Below are positions 1-7,110 of a stretch of 9,840 nt of DNA, in pieces. Made by a program: the position numbers and the translations under genes. The notes beneath the pieces are model-generated. The model saw nothing but the letters and a program-made list of their open reading frames with translations, ran no database searches and was not told the DNA's origin. This stretch comes from an uncultured Rhodanobacteraceae bacterium (GTDB lineage: Bacteria; Pseudomonadota; Gammaproteobacteria; Xanthomonadales; Ahniellaceae): NCBI GenBank assembly GCA_937873105.1, contig CALMWD010000049.1, positions 1 through 9,840 on the forward strand, given 5' to 3'. How positions within the stretch are numbered: the first letter of the stretch is position 1; each line of letters begins with the position of its first letter.

Positions 1-618
1 AGCGGCATGGTGCGGCGGGCCGAGGAACTCGCCAGGAAACACGGCTGGTTCCTCGCGCGCCAGTTCGAGAACCCGGCCAACCCGGCCTACCACCGCAACA
101 CCACCGCGGCCGAAATCCTGCGCGATTTCGCAGGACGCCGCCTCGACCATTTCGTCAGCGGCTGGGGTACCGGCGGCACGCTCACCGGCGTCGGCGAGGT
201 CCTGAAACTGGCGCGTCCGGACGTGCGCATCACTGCGACCGAACCGGCCGGTGCGTCCTTGCTCGCCGGCAATGCCTGGGCGCCCCACAAGATCCAGGGC
301 TGGACGCCTGACTTCGTGCCGCAGGTGCTGAACAAGGCGGTGGCCGACCAGATCGTTCCGGTCGACGACGTGCTCGCGCGCGATACCGCCCGCCGCCTCG
401 CGGCCGAGGAAGGCATCTTCGTCGGCATCTCGGCCGGCGGCACGGCCGCGGCAGCGCTCAAGGTCGCGGAGACCGCGGCGCCGGGCTCGGTCATCCTGGC
501 CATGCTGCCGGACACCGGCGAACGTTACCTGTCGACGATCCTGTTCGAAGGCGTGAACGAGGGTTCGGACGATGAGTGGCTGGCGGCGCTCGATACCGGC
601 GGCAAGGCGGCGGCCTGA
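1..618 (+). CDS. Cysteine synthase family protein (O-acetylserine sulfhydrylase type), 5' end missing
   Basis: This is a PLP enzyme of fold type II that normally makes L-cysteine from O-acetylserine and sulfide in the cytoplasm. The frame is open from the first base, so the gene starts before the window; 205 residues are visible of a usual ~310-320, and the N-terminal part with the PLP lysine is absent. Visible family marks are ENPANPAYH, the phosphate-binding loop GWGTGGTLTG, HKIQG, GISAGGT (usually GISSGA) and PDTGERYLST near the C-terminus. The frame ends in TGA at 616-618, one base before the stop of the convergent regulator gene, with no terminator between. The next plus-strand gene is a Cys/Met-metabolism PLP enzyme, so a cystathionine beta-synthase role in reverse transsulfuration is an alternative. 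The family call is firm; the exact substrate is open because the N-terminus is not seen. Confidence 0.9.
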   Translation, partial: SGMVRRAEELARKHGWFLARQFENPANPAYHRNTTAAEILRDFAGRRLDHFVSGWGTGGTLTGVGEVLKLARPDVRITATEPAGASLLAGNAWAPHKIQGWTPDFVPQVLNKAVADQIVPVDDVLARDTARRLAAEEGIFVGISAGGTAAAALKVAETAAPGSVILAMLPDTGERYLSTILFEGVNEGSDDEWLAALDTGGKAAA

Positions 619-619
619 T

Positions 620-1093
620 TCAGTCGACCGGCCGGGCGTAGATCGGCAGGTCGGCGCTGCGCCGGAACTCGAAGATCAGGTTGGTCTCGATGTGCGCGAC
701 CTCGGGCCGCGAGGTCAGCGCCGCCATCGCGAATTCGCGCAGATGCTCGGCGTCGCGCACGCCGACGTGCACCAGGAAATCGTTGGCGCCGGCCACGTGG
801 TAGAAGGCGATGACCTCGGGCAGGGCGAGCAGATGGTCGTGCAGCGCGATCACCTGTTCGCGCGAGTGCCGGTTCAGCCGCACCGCAACCATCGCCTGCA
901 GGCCGATGCCGATGCCGGCCGGATTCAGTTCGGCATGGTAGCCCTCGATGCCGCGCGCCTCGCGCAGACGACGGATGCGTTCCAGCGCCGTCGACGGCGC
1001 GACGCCGACCTTGTCGGCCAGGTCCTTGTTCGGCATCCGAGCGTTGTTTCGCAGCAGCCGCAACAAGGCGATGTCGATTCGGTCAAGTTCCAT
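620..1093 (-). CDS. Lrp/AsnC family transcriptional regulator
   Basis: This 157-residue protein has the classic feast/famine architecture: an N-terminal winged helix-turn-helix at about residues 3-60 (ELDRIDIALLRLLRNNAR, then KVGVAPSTALERIRRL), a linker, and a C-terminal RAM ligand-binding domain from about 65 to 150 with the GANDFLVHV segment. Such proteins form octamers that sense amino acids and often control neighbouring amino acid genes. I chose ATG 1093 because LDRIDIALL at the N-terminus is where Lrp proteins begin; a TTG at 1126 in the same frame would add an unneeded tail. The gene is divergent from the PLP lyase gene and abuts the cysteine synthase gene tail to tail. In Pseudomonas putida the Lrp-type gene mdeR lies divergent to methionine gamma-lyase mdeA, which is the same arrangement. 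A role in sulfur amino acid control is therefore inferred, not shown. Confidence 0.93.
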   Translation of the reverse strand: MELDRIDIALLRLLRNNARMPNKDLADKVGVAPSTALERIRRLREARGIEGYHAELNPAGIGIGLQAMVAVRLNRHSREQVIALHDHLLALPEVIAFYHVAGANDFLVHVGVRDAEHLREFAMAALTSRPEVAHIETNLIFEFRRSADLPIYARPVD

Positions 1094-1105
1094 GATTTCG
1101 CGCCC

Positions 1106-1125
1106 TGACGAAATATTCTTCGGCA
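1106..1125. promoter_or_regulatory. Candidate Lrp/AsnC operator palindrome
   Basis: The 20-bp site TGACGAAATATTCTTCGGCA is an imperfect palindrome: TGnCGAA and TTCGnCA arms around an AT-rich centre, with 7 of 10 base pairs symmetric. It lies 12 bp upstream of the regulator's ATG (minus strand) and within the 90-bp spacer shared with the divergent PLP lyase gene. Lrp-family sites are typically ~15-bp palindromes with an AT-rich core, so autoregulation is the natural reading. A second, weaker inverted pair, AACGAT (1130-1135) and ATCGTT (1145-1150), lies next to it on the lyase side. I could not identify a convincing -35/-10 pair for either gene. Confidence 0.5.
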
Positions 1126-1183
1126 AGACAACGATAGCGCGACGATCGTTCTAGCGTCGTCCCGGATTTCCGGGAGGATGGCC

Positions 1184-2383
1184 ATGAAGCACACGATCGA
1201 TACCCGCTGCGTCCATGGCGGACGCGAAGACTTCGCCACGCTCGGCGTGCACGCGCCGCCGATCGACCTCTCGACCACCTACCCGGTCGCCGACCTGGCC
1301 GTCGGCACCGCGAGTTTCGACGCCCTGGTCGCGGGCGAGGCCAGCGCCGCGAACCCGATCTACGCCCGCCTGCACAACCCGACCGTGGCCCGCGTCGAGC
1401 AGGCCATCGCCCAACTCGAAGGCGCCGAGGCCTGCGTCGCCTTCGGTTCCGGCATGGCTGCATTGACCGCCTTGCTGATGGCTTCGCGCCCGAGCGGCAG
1501 CCACATGCTGGCGGTGCGTCCGATCTACGGCACCAGCGACCACTTGCTGAAGAGCGGGCTCACCGGCCTCGATTGCGAATTCGTGCGCGCCGACGAGATC
1601 GCGCAACGGATTCGCCCCGACACCGCGCTGGTGCTGATCGAGACGCCGGCCAATCCGACCCTGGACCTGGTCGACATCGCCGCCGTGGTCAGGGCAGCGG
1701 GCACCGTGCCGGTCGTGGTCGATTCCAGTTTCGCGACGCCGATCCTGCAGAACCCGCTGGCCTTCGGTGCGCGCTACGTGCTGCACAGCGCGACCAAGTT
1801 CCTCGGAGGCCATGGCGACGTGATCGCCGGGGTGATCGCCTGCGCCGAGACCGACGCCAAGCCCTTGCGCACGATGCGCGCGGCGACCGGCGCACTGCTG
1901 CATCCGCTCGCGGCCTACCTGCTGCATCGCGGGCTGAGCACGCTGGCGCTGCGTGTCGAGCGCGCGCAACGGAACGCGATCGAACTGGCGAGCCGGCTGC
2001 AGCGCCATGCGGCGGTGCGCTGCGTGTATTTCCCGGGACACGGCACGGTGCGCAACGACGCGCTCCTGAAGACGCAGATGCGCGGCCCCGGTGCGCTGAT
2101 GGCGCTCGACCTGCACGGCGGACATGCCGCTGCCGCGACGGTGATGCGTGCGGTACGTCTGATCACGCCGGCCGTCAGCCTGGGCTCGGTCGATACCCTG
2201 ATCCAGCATCCGGCCGGTCTCACCCATCGCGTGCTCGACGACGCGGCGCGCCGCGAATGTGGCATCACCGCGGGCATGCTGCGCCTGTCGGTCGGTATCG
2301 AGTCGGTCGAGGACCTGTGGGCCGACCTGTCGCAGGCACTCGATGCGGCGACGGCCGGGTCGCGCCTGCCGGAAGCGGCCTAA
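1184..2383 (+). CDS. Cys/Met metabolism PLP-dependent lyase (cystathionine gamma-synthase / methionine gamma-lyase family)
   Basis: This 399-residue fold-type-I PLP enzyme matches the family length. Visible marks are YARLHNP (Tyr60 and Arg62, which bind the PLP phosphate of the partner subunit), GSGMAA, Tyr115 stacking on PLP, Asp180 at the pyridine nitrogen, and the PLP lysine Lys205 in SATKFLGGHGDVIAG. The C-terminal half (TGALLHPLAAYLLHRG; VSLGSVDTLIQHPAGLTH; GMLRLSVGIES) reads closest to methionine gamma-lyases as I remember them. However, the position of the MGL-specific cysteine (Cys116 in P. putida) is Thr117, so cystathionine gamma-lyase or gamma-synthase activity is equally possible. 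I chose ATG 1184 because GGAGG at 1173-1177 lies 6 nt before it; the ATG at 1178 touches that Shine-Dalgarno sequence. The stop overlaps the convergent tyrA stop by 4 bp. Divergence from an Lrp-type regulator supports sulfur amino acid catabolism. Confidence 0.9.
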   Translation: MKHTIDTRCVHGGREDFATLGVHAPPIDLSTTYPVADLAVGTASFDALVAGEASAANPIYARLHNPTVARVEQAIAQLEGAEACVAFGSGMAALTALLMASRPSGSHMLAVRPIYGTSDHLLKSGLTGLDCEFVRADEIAQRIRPDTALVLIETPANPTLDLVDIAAVVRAAGTVPVVVDSSFATPILQNPLAFGARYVLHSATKFLGGHGDVIAGVIACAETDAKPLRTMRAATGALLHPLAAYLLHRGLSTLALRVERAQRNAIELASRLQRHAAVRCVYFPGHGTVRNDALLKTQMRGPGALMALDLHGGHAAAATVMRAVRLITPAVSLGSVDTLIQHPAGLTHRVLDDAARRECGITAGMLRLSVGIESVEDLWADLSQALDAATAGSRLPEAA

Positions 2384-3501
2384 GCCTTCCCGCCCTGCGC
2401 GTCGTGCATCTTGCGCAGCAGTTCGGCGCTTTCCTTGAGCAGCCTGGGCGCGAGATCGCCGAAATAGGCCTGCACCTCGCGGAAGCGCGAGATCAGGCCG
2501 TCGCGGTCGTCGGCGCGCACGAGCGCCAGCAGTTCGTCGAGCGCATGGCGGTAGTCGGAGATCAGCTCGGGCAGGGCGTCGGCCTGCAGCATGATGTCGG
2601 CATACAGCATCGGACTTTGCGCGAACAGACGGCCGACCATCGCCAGTTCCAGGCGGTAGATCGGCGAACTCAGGCGCAGCAGGCGGTCCAGGTCGGCCGG
2701 CTGGCGCGACAGGAACACGCCGTAGGCGATCGTCGTGAAGTGGCGCATGGCCTGGATCATCTGCATCGCCTGGTCGTGTGCGGCCGGCGATTCCTCGCGC
2801 AGCAGCGCCCCCCAGGCTTCGAGCTGGCGCAGCAGCCAGTCGTAGCGTGCCGGCTCGCGGCCGTGGCAGACGACGACGACCTGCTTGACCAGGCTCTTCA
2901 CGTCCGGACCGAACATCGGGTGCAGACCGACCACCGGACCCGCGTGCGCGGCCAGCATCGCCTCGAGCGGAGTCTGCTTGACCGAGGTGATGTCGCAGAG
3001 CACGCAGTGTTCGGGCAACGGCGGCAGCGACGCGATGACCTGGGCGGTGCGGTCGATCGGCACCGAGACCATGACCAGGCCGGCATCCACGACCGCGTTC
3101 GGCAGATCGGCGAGGTTGTCGACATCGATGACGCGCACCGGATAGCCGGCGCGCTCGAACAGGCTGACCATCAAGCGCCCCATCGCGCCGCGACCACCGA
3201 TCACGACCACCGGCGCGCGCGTGTCGACGACGGCGGGCAGGGCGGTTTCCTGCGACGCGTACGAGCCGCGCATGACCCGGCGCAACACGTCCTCGACCAG
3301 GTCCGGATCGGCTCCGGCGGCCGCGGCCTGCTCGCGGCGCGCGTTCAGCAGTTCCGATTCCCGTTCCGGCACGTACAGGGCCAGTCCGCGTTCGCGCTTG
3401 ACGGCGCCGATCTCGGCGGTGACGCGGCTGCGCGCGACCAGCAGTTCGACCAGTTGCCGGTCAAGGGCGTCGATCTGCAGGCGAAGATCATCGAGGCTCA
3501 T
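2380..3501 (-). CDS. tyrA: Bifunctional chorismate mutase / prephenate dehydrogenase (T-protein)
   Basis: The protein converts chorismate to prephenate and then to 4-hydroxyphenylpyruvate with NAD+, the committed steps to tyrosine. At 373 residues it has the same length as E. coli TyrA and follows it closely. An AroQ chorismate mutase domain covers about residues 1-90, with Arg7, Arg24, Lys35, Arg47 and Glu48 at the expected active-site places. A Rossmann dehydrogenase domain starts with GGRGAMG at 102-108. An acidic residue after strand beta-2 (VIDVD) fits NAD preference. His194 in GLHPMFGPD is the catalytic histidine (E. coli His197), and HDQAMQMIQAMRHF and SSPIYRLELAMVGRLFAQ follow in the helical domain. 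It lies 40 bp downstream of mutS on the same strand with only a weak GGA upstream of the ATG, so co-transcription with mutS is likely. Its TAG stop shares the bases CTAA with the stop of the convergent lyase gene. Confidence 0.95.
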   Translation of the reverse strand: MSLDDLRLQIDALDRQLVELLVARSRVTAEIGAVKRERGLALYVPERESELLNARREQAAAAGADPDLVEDVLRRVMRGSYASQETALPAVVDTRAPVVVIGGRGAMGRLMVSLFERAGYPVRVIDVDNLADLPNAVVDAGLVMVSVPIDRTAQVIASLPPLPEHCVLCDITSVKQTPLEAMLAAHAGPVVGLHPMFGPDVKSLVKQVVVVCHGREPARYDWLLRQLEAWGALLREESPAAHDQAMQMIQAMRHFTTIAYGVFLSRQPADLDRLLRLSSPIYRLELAMVGRLFAQSPMLYADIMLQADALPELISDYRHALDELLALVRADDRDGLISRFREVQAYFGDLAPRLLKESAELLRKMHDAQGGKA

Positions 3502-3541
3502 GCGTGATCCGGGACGGGGCGTGGCGCCGAGCCTGACGCGA

Positions 3542-6112
3542 TCAGGCCAGAGACTTCAACCGATACAGCGCTTCCAGCGCCTCGCGCGGACTCATCGCGT
3601 CGGGATCGATGCCGCGCAGGGCTTCCAGCGCGGGCGGCGCGGCGTCGAACAATCCGAACTGCCGCGGCTGGTCCGGCGTGGCGGCGCTCGCGATCGCCGA
3701 CGAGGTATCGGCCGGCCGCGCCTCCAGCGCCAGCAGGCGCGCGCGTGCGGCGGCAATGACGGGCTTGGGCACGCCGGCCAGGGCCGCGACCTGCAGGCCG
3801 AAGCTGCGGTTCGCCGGACCGTCCTTGACCGCATGCAGGAAGACCAGGGTGTCGCCGTGTTCGACCGCATCGAGATGCACATTGGCCACGCCCTCGATCT
3901 CGCCGGCGAGCGCGGTCAGTTCGAAGTAATGCGTCGCGAACAGGGTGTAGGCGCGGTTCGTCGTCGCGAGGTGCACGGCGCAGGCATAGGCCAGCGCGAG
4001 TCCGTCGTAGGTGCTGGTGCCGCGGCCGACTTCGTCCATCAGCACCAGGCTGTGCGCGCTGGCGTTGTGCAGGATGTTCGCGGTTTCGCTCATCTCGACC
4101 ATGAAGGTCGATTGCCCGGCGGCGAGGTCGTCGCCGGCGCCGATGCGGGTGAAGATGCGGTCGATGGGACCGATGCGCGCGGTATCGGCCGGCACGAAGC
4201 TGCCGACGTGGGCGAGCAGCACGATCAAGGCGGCCTGGCGCATGTAGGTGCTCTTGCCGCCCATGTTCGGGCCGGTGATGACCAGCATGCGCCGCGATGC
4301 ATCGAGTCGCAGGCCATTCGGTTCGAACGGATCGCTGCGTACCGCCTCGACCACCGGATGGCGGCCGCGTTCGATGCTGATGCCGCTGTCCGCAACCAGT
4401 TCCGGCATCGTCCAGTTCAATGCGAAGGCCCGTTCGGCGAGTGTCGCCAGCACGTCGACCTCGCTGAAGGCCGCCGCGGCGTCGCGCAGCAGGTCGAGGC
4501 GGGTGTTCAGCGCATCGAGGATCTGTTCGTACAGCGCCTTCTCGCGCATCAGCGCGCGCTCGCGCGCCGACAGCACCTTGTCCTCGAAGGCCTTCAGCTC
4601 CTCGGTGATGTAGCGTTCGGCGCCCTTGATCGTCTGGCGGCGCGTGTAATGCGTCGGCGCCTTGTCGCTGTGCGCGTTGGTGATCTCGATGTAGTAGCCG
4701 TGCACGCGGTTGTAGCCGACCTTCAGCGTCGGGATGCCGCTGGCCGCGCGTTCGCGCGCTTCCAGGTCGATCAGGAATTGGTCGGCATTCGTGGACAGCA
4801 GGCGCAGTTCGTCGAGTTCGGCATCGAAGCCCTCGCGCAACACGCCGCCGTCGCGCAGCAGCACCGGCGGCTGTTCGAGGATGGCGCGGGCGAGCAGGTC
4901 GGCGGCTTCGTCATGCCGGCCGAGTTGGGCGGCGAGTTCGTGCAGGCGCGGACTGTCGATGGCGGCGAGCCGCTGCTGCAGGTCCGGTGCCAGGCGCAGC
5001 GCGTCGCGCAGCGTCGAGAGGTCGCGCGGCCGGGCCGAGCGCAGCGCGACGCGGGTCAGGATGCGTTCGATGTCGCCGATGCCGCGCAGCAGGTCGCGCA
5101 ACGCATTCAGCGTGCCGGACTCGATCAGCGCGGCCGTCGCCTGGTGGCGCAGTTGCAGCACGCCGCGCGTGCGCAGCGGTCGATGCAGCCAGCGTCGCAG
5201 CAGGCGTCCGCCCATCGGCGTGACCGTGGTGTCGATCACCGAAAACAGCGTGGCGCCGGTTCGGCCGCTGGTCTGGGCATCGAGTTCGAGATTGCGGCGC
5301 GTCGCCGCATCCATGGCGATGGTGTCGTCGCCGGACTCGACCGCGAGGCGCGTCAGATGCGGCAGGGCGGTGCGTTGCGTGTCCTTCAGATAGGCGAGCA
5401 GGGCGCCAGCCGCGCCGACGGCGAGTTTCAGTTCCGTGCAGCCGAAGCCGCGCAGGTCGCGGGTGCCGAAGAAGTCGCAGAGCGCGCGTTCGGCGGCCTC
5501 GTGTTCATAGTGCCAGGGCGGACGTCGGCGCGTGCCGGTCATCGCGACCGTGGCATCGGGCCAGCGGGCGTTTTCGTCGAGCAGGGTCTCGGCCGGATTC
5601 AACCGTGCCAGCTCCGCCAGCAGGGCGGCTTCGCCGGCGATCTCGCAGAGCGTGAAGCGACCGCCCGCAACATCGACGCAGGCCAGGCCGAAGCGGTCGC
5701 CGCCGCGCGTGATCGAGACCAGCAGGTTGTCGCGGCGTTCTTCGAGCAGGGCCTCGTCGGTCAGCGTGCCCGGGGTGATCACGCGCACGACCTTGCGTTC
5801 GACCAGGCCCTTCGAGGCTGCCGGATCGCCGATTTGTTCCCAGATCTCGGCCGATTCGCCAAGTTTCACGAGCTTGGCCAGATACCCCTCGACCGCGTGA
5901 TAGGGCACGCCCGCCATCGGAATCGGCTGGCCGGCCGACTGGCCGCGCTGGGTCAGCGTCACGTCGAGCAGGCGCGCCGCCTTGCGGGCGTCGTCGTAGA
6001 ACAGTTCGTAGAAGTCGCCCATGCGGAAGAACACCAGCGTGTCCGGGAACTCCGCCTTGGCGCGGAAGTACTGGCGCATCAGCGGGGTGTGCTGGGAGTA
6101 GTCGTCGGACAC
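3542..6112 (-). CDS. mutS: DNA mismatch repair protein MutS (GTG start)
   Basis: MutS recognises mismatches and small loops and recruits MutL. From GTG 6112 the protein has 856-857 residues (E. coli 853). Visible marks are the mismatch-probing Phe34-x-Glu36 in MGDFYELF (E. coli Phe36/Glu38), Walker [10 protein letters not shown] with Lys620 at the same number as in E. coli, the STFMVEMSE segment, Walker B/signature [12 protein letters not shown] and ATHYFELT. Near the C-terminus QFGLF (about residues 819-823) fits the QxxLF beta-clamp-binding consensus, followed by the short oligomerisation tail. An in-frame ATG at 6208 would add 32 residues unlike any MutS and would lie upstream of the predicted promoter, so I reject it. 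[10 protein letters not shown] aligns with the E. coli start region. No Shine-Dalgarno precedes the GTG. tyrA follows on the same strand. Confidence 0.97.
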   Translation of the reverse strand: MSDDYSQHTPLMRQYFRAKAEFPDTLVFFRMGDFYELFYDDARKAARLLDVTLTQRGQSAGQPIPMAGVPYHAVEGYLAKLVKLGESAEIWEQIGDPAASKGLVERKVVRVITPGTLTDEALLEERRDNLLVSITRGGDRFGLACVDVAGGRFTLCEIAGEAALLAELARLNPAETLLDENARWPDATVAMTGTRRRPPWHYEHEAAERALCDFFGTRDLRGFGCTELKLAVGAAGALLAYLKDTQRTALPHLTRLAVESGDDTIAMDAATRRNLELDAQTSGRTGATLFSVIDTTVTPMGGRLLRRWLHRPLRTRGVLQLRHQATAALIESGTLNALRDLLRGIGDIERILTRVALRSARPRDLSTLRDALRLAPDLQQRLAAIDSPRLHELAAQLGRHDEAADLLARAILEQPPVLLRDGGVLREGFDAELDELRLLSTNADQFLIDLEARERAASGIPTLKVGYNRVHGYYIEITNAHSDKAPTHYTRRQTIKGAERYITEELKAFEDKVLSARERALMREKALYEQILDALNTRLDLLRDAAAAFSEVDVLATLAERAFALNWTMPELVADSGISIERGRHPVVEAVRSDPFEPNGLRLDASRRMLVITGPNMGGKSTYMRQAALIVLLAHVGSFVPADTARIGPIDRIFTRIGAGDDLAAGQSTFMVEMSETANILHNASAHSLVLMDEVGRGTSTYDGLALAYACAVHLATTNRAYTLFATHYFELTALAGEIEGVANVHLDAVEHGDTLVFLHAVKDGPANRSFGLQVAALAGVPKPVIAAARARLLALEARPADTSSAIASAATPDQPRQFGLFDAAPPALEALRGIDPDAMSPREALEALYRLKSLA

Positions 6113-6143
6113 GTGGGGCGCGGCGCGGGGAACGGGGCCGCGC

Positions 6144-6172
6144 AGTGTAGCGGCCCGTGCGCGTCCGATCAG
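6144..6172 (-). promoter_or_regulatory. Candidate mutS promoter
   Basis: On the minus strand TACACT (6149-6144) is a good -10 box, and CTGATC (6172-6167) stands 17 bp upstream as a weak -35 box (3 of 6 matches to TTGACA). Transcription would start near 6137, leaving a leader of about 25 nt before GTG 6112. The -35 box overlaps the TGA stop of the upstream membrane protein gene, so mutS could be expressed independently of that gene. The assignment rests on pattern only. Confidence 0.45.
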
Positions 6173-6561
6173 CCGGGTGCAGCGGGTCCCGGGCGCAGGC
6201 ATAGCCACAAGGCGGGGACGATCAGCGCGATCAGGCCGATGTCGATGCGGACGGCGCGCAGCAGTGCCGGATTCAAGCTCGGCAGGGTCGCGGCCAGTCC
6301 CAGGAATGCGCCCAGGCTGACCAGGGCACCGGTCAGGGCCGGCACGCGCCAGGTCGGCAGGAACACGCCGATCGCCAGCGGCAGTCCGACCAGCGCGAAC
6401 AATACGGCGCGATGGCGCATCAGCATCAGCGTGGCCGGATCGGCCAGGTCGATGCCGTAGAGTCGCTGCAAGGCCTCGGCGCCGGCCAGACCGGTGACCG
6501 GCGCGAGGTGGATGACGGCTGCGAGCAACAGCACGAGTTGGACGCAGCGCTCGGCAAGCAT
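6169..6561 (-). CDS. Small four-helix integral membrane protein, function unknown
   Basis: This is a 130-residue, very hydrophobic protein with four predicted membrane segments at about residues 5-24, 50-68, 73-92 and 105-122. The loop between the first two contains [29 protein letters not shown], a charged patch (MRHR) at the mouth of helix 2. I recall short proteins of this form in many bacteria with no established function and unreliable names; I assign none. ATG 6561 lies 4 bp after the stop of the membrane protein gene upstream on the same strand. There is no clear Shine-Dalgarno, so translation probably depends on coupling to that gene. Longer in-frame starts exist but would run through the upstream gene in another frame and give a cysteine- and serine-rich non-membrane tail. 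The two proteins may work as a pair in the inner membrane. Confidence 0.75.
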   Translation of the reverse strand: MLAERCVQLVLLLAAVIHLAPVTGLAGAEALQRLYGIDLADPATLMLMRHRAVLFALVGLPLAIGVFLPTWRVPALTGALVSLGAFLGLAATLPSLNPALLRAVRIDIGLIALIVPALWLCLRPGPAAPG

Positions 6562-6565
6562 GGCA

Positions 6566-6982
6566 TCAGGCCGCGACGGGGCGGGCGGACAGCACGGCGG
6601 AGCGACGCAGGCCGAGCCATTGCAGGATGGCGAACACGGTCGTCGCGACCACGTGCGTGGCGAGGTAGGCCTGGCCCCAGGCGTTCGGCGTCGCGCCGTA
6701 ACCGAGGGCGAGCAGCAAGGCCGCATCGGCCCACAGCAGGTTGCCGATGATGATGACGAGCATGCCGCCGCTCGCGAGATGTGTGCGTTGGGCCAGCGAC
6801 CACAACAGTGCGGCATACGGCAGGCAGATCAGGCCGACCGCCAAGAGCAGGGTCGGCGACAACGCGAAGCGTACGCCGAGGAAGGCCGGGGCGGCGCACA
6901 ACAACAGTCCGGAGACGAGGCTGATGCCGGCATCGAGGCGCAGGGCGAGGCGCAGCAGGGGCGAGGGCTGGATCTTGGACAT
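6566..6982 (-). CDS. Small four-helix integral membrane protein, function unknown
   Basis: This 138-residue protein has four hydrophobic segments at about residues 16-36, 42-62, 72-94 and 102-122. The third contains IIIGNLLWADAALL, with polar and charged residues (Asn81, Asp86) inside the membrane span. It has no signal peptide cleavage site, enzyme motif or known binding motif that I recognise. ATG 6982 is preceded by GGAGA with about 7 nt spacing, the best ribosome binding site nearby; an in-frame GTG at 7012 lacks one. It heads a two-gene operon with the next small membrane protein (4-bp gap) and is divergent from the XRE regulator, with a perfect palindrome midway between them. It is therefore the probable regulatory target of that regulator. 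What the protein does is unknown. Confidence 0.8.
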   Translation of the reverse strand: MSKIQPSPLLRLALRLDAGISLVSGLLLCAAPAFLGVRFALSPTLLLAVGLICLPYAALLWSLAQRTHLASGGMLVIIIGNLLWADAALLLALGYGATPNAWGQAYLATHVVATTVFAILQWLGLRRSAVLSARPVAA

Positions 6983-7038
6983 CGCGGTTCTCCGTGTGGG
7001 GTTCGATGTCACGATGCCGCCGCGACGGCCGCGAATCG

Positions 7039-7055
7039 ATTACCTTGCAGGTAAT
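7039..7055. promoter_or_regulatory. Candidate operator for the XRE/MmyB-type regulator
   Basis: ATTACCT-TGC-AGGTAAT is a perfect inverted repeat with 7-bp arms and a 3-bp spacer. It is AT-rich in a GC-rich surrounding and lies almost exactly midway in the 128-bp divergent spacer (56 bp to each start codon). A dimeric helix-turn-helix protein encoded next door is the obvious ligand. A weak plus-strand promoter, TTACCT (7040-7045), 18 bp, TATCGT (7064-7069), would place its -35 box inside the palindrome, which fits autorepression. Confidence 0.7.
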
Positions 7056-7110
7056 GGCCCCGATATCGTCGCTCCGCTGCGATGGCGGCCACGATGACAA
7101 GGACTTGGAC

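Noticed and set aside
1178..1183. ATG 1178 as the lyase start
   Set aside because: GGAGG at 1173-1177 directly touches this ATG, leaving no spacing; the in-frame ATG at 1184 has a 6-nt spacing.
1151..2227. A 358-codon open frame on the minus strand opposite the lyase gene
   Set aside because: It is antisense to a conserved PLP enzyme, rich in Arg, Gln and His, without any motif.
1573..3507. A 644-codon open frame on the plus strand crossing the lyase and tyrA genes
   Set aside because: It runs out of frame through the lyase and antisense through tyrA, with arginine-rich composition and no recognisable domain.
6113..6208. Longer MutS N-terminus from ATG 6208
   Set aside because: The extra 32 residues do not resemble MutS, overlap the upstream membrane protein gene, and lie upstream of the predicted promoter; the GTG at 6112 matches the E. 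coli start region.
3221..6460. A 1079-codon open frame on the plus strand opposite mutS
   Set aside because: It is antisense to the clearly recognisable MutS and TyrA, has arginine/glutamine-rich low-complexity composition, and shows no family motif; long antisense frames are expected at this GC content.
6562..6816. Longer N-terminus of the 130-residue membrane protein
   Set aside because: The extension is a Cys/Ser/Arg/Pro-rich frame shifted inside the upstream membrane protein gene, not a plausible part of a membrane protein.
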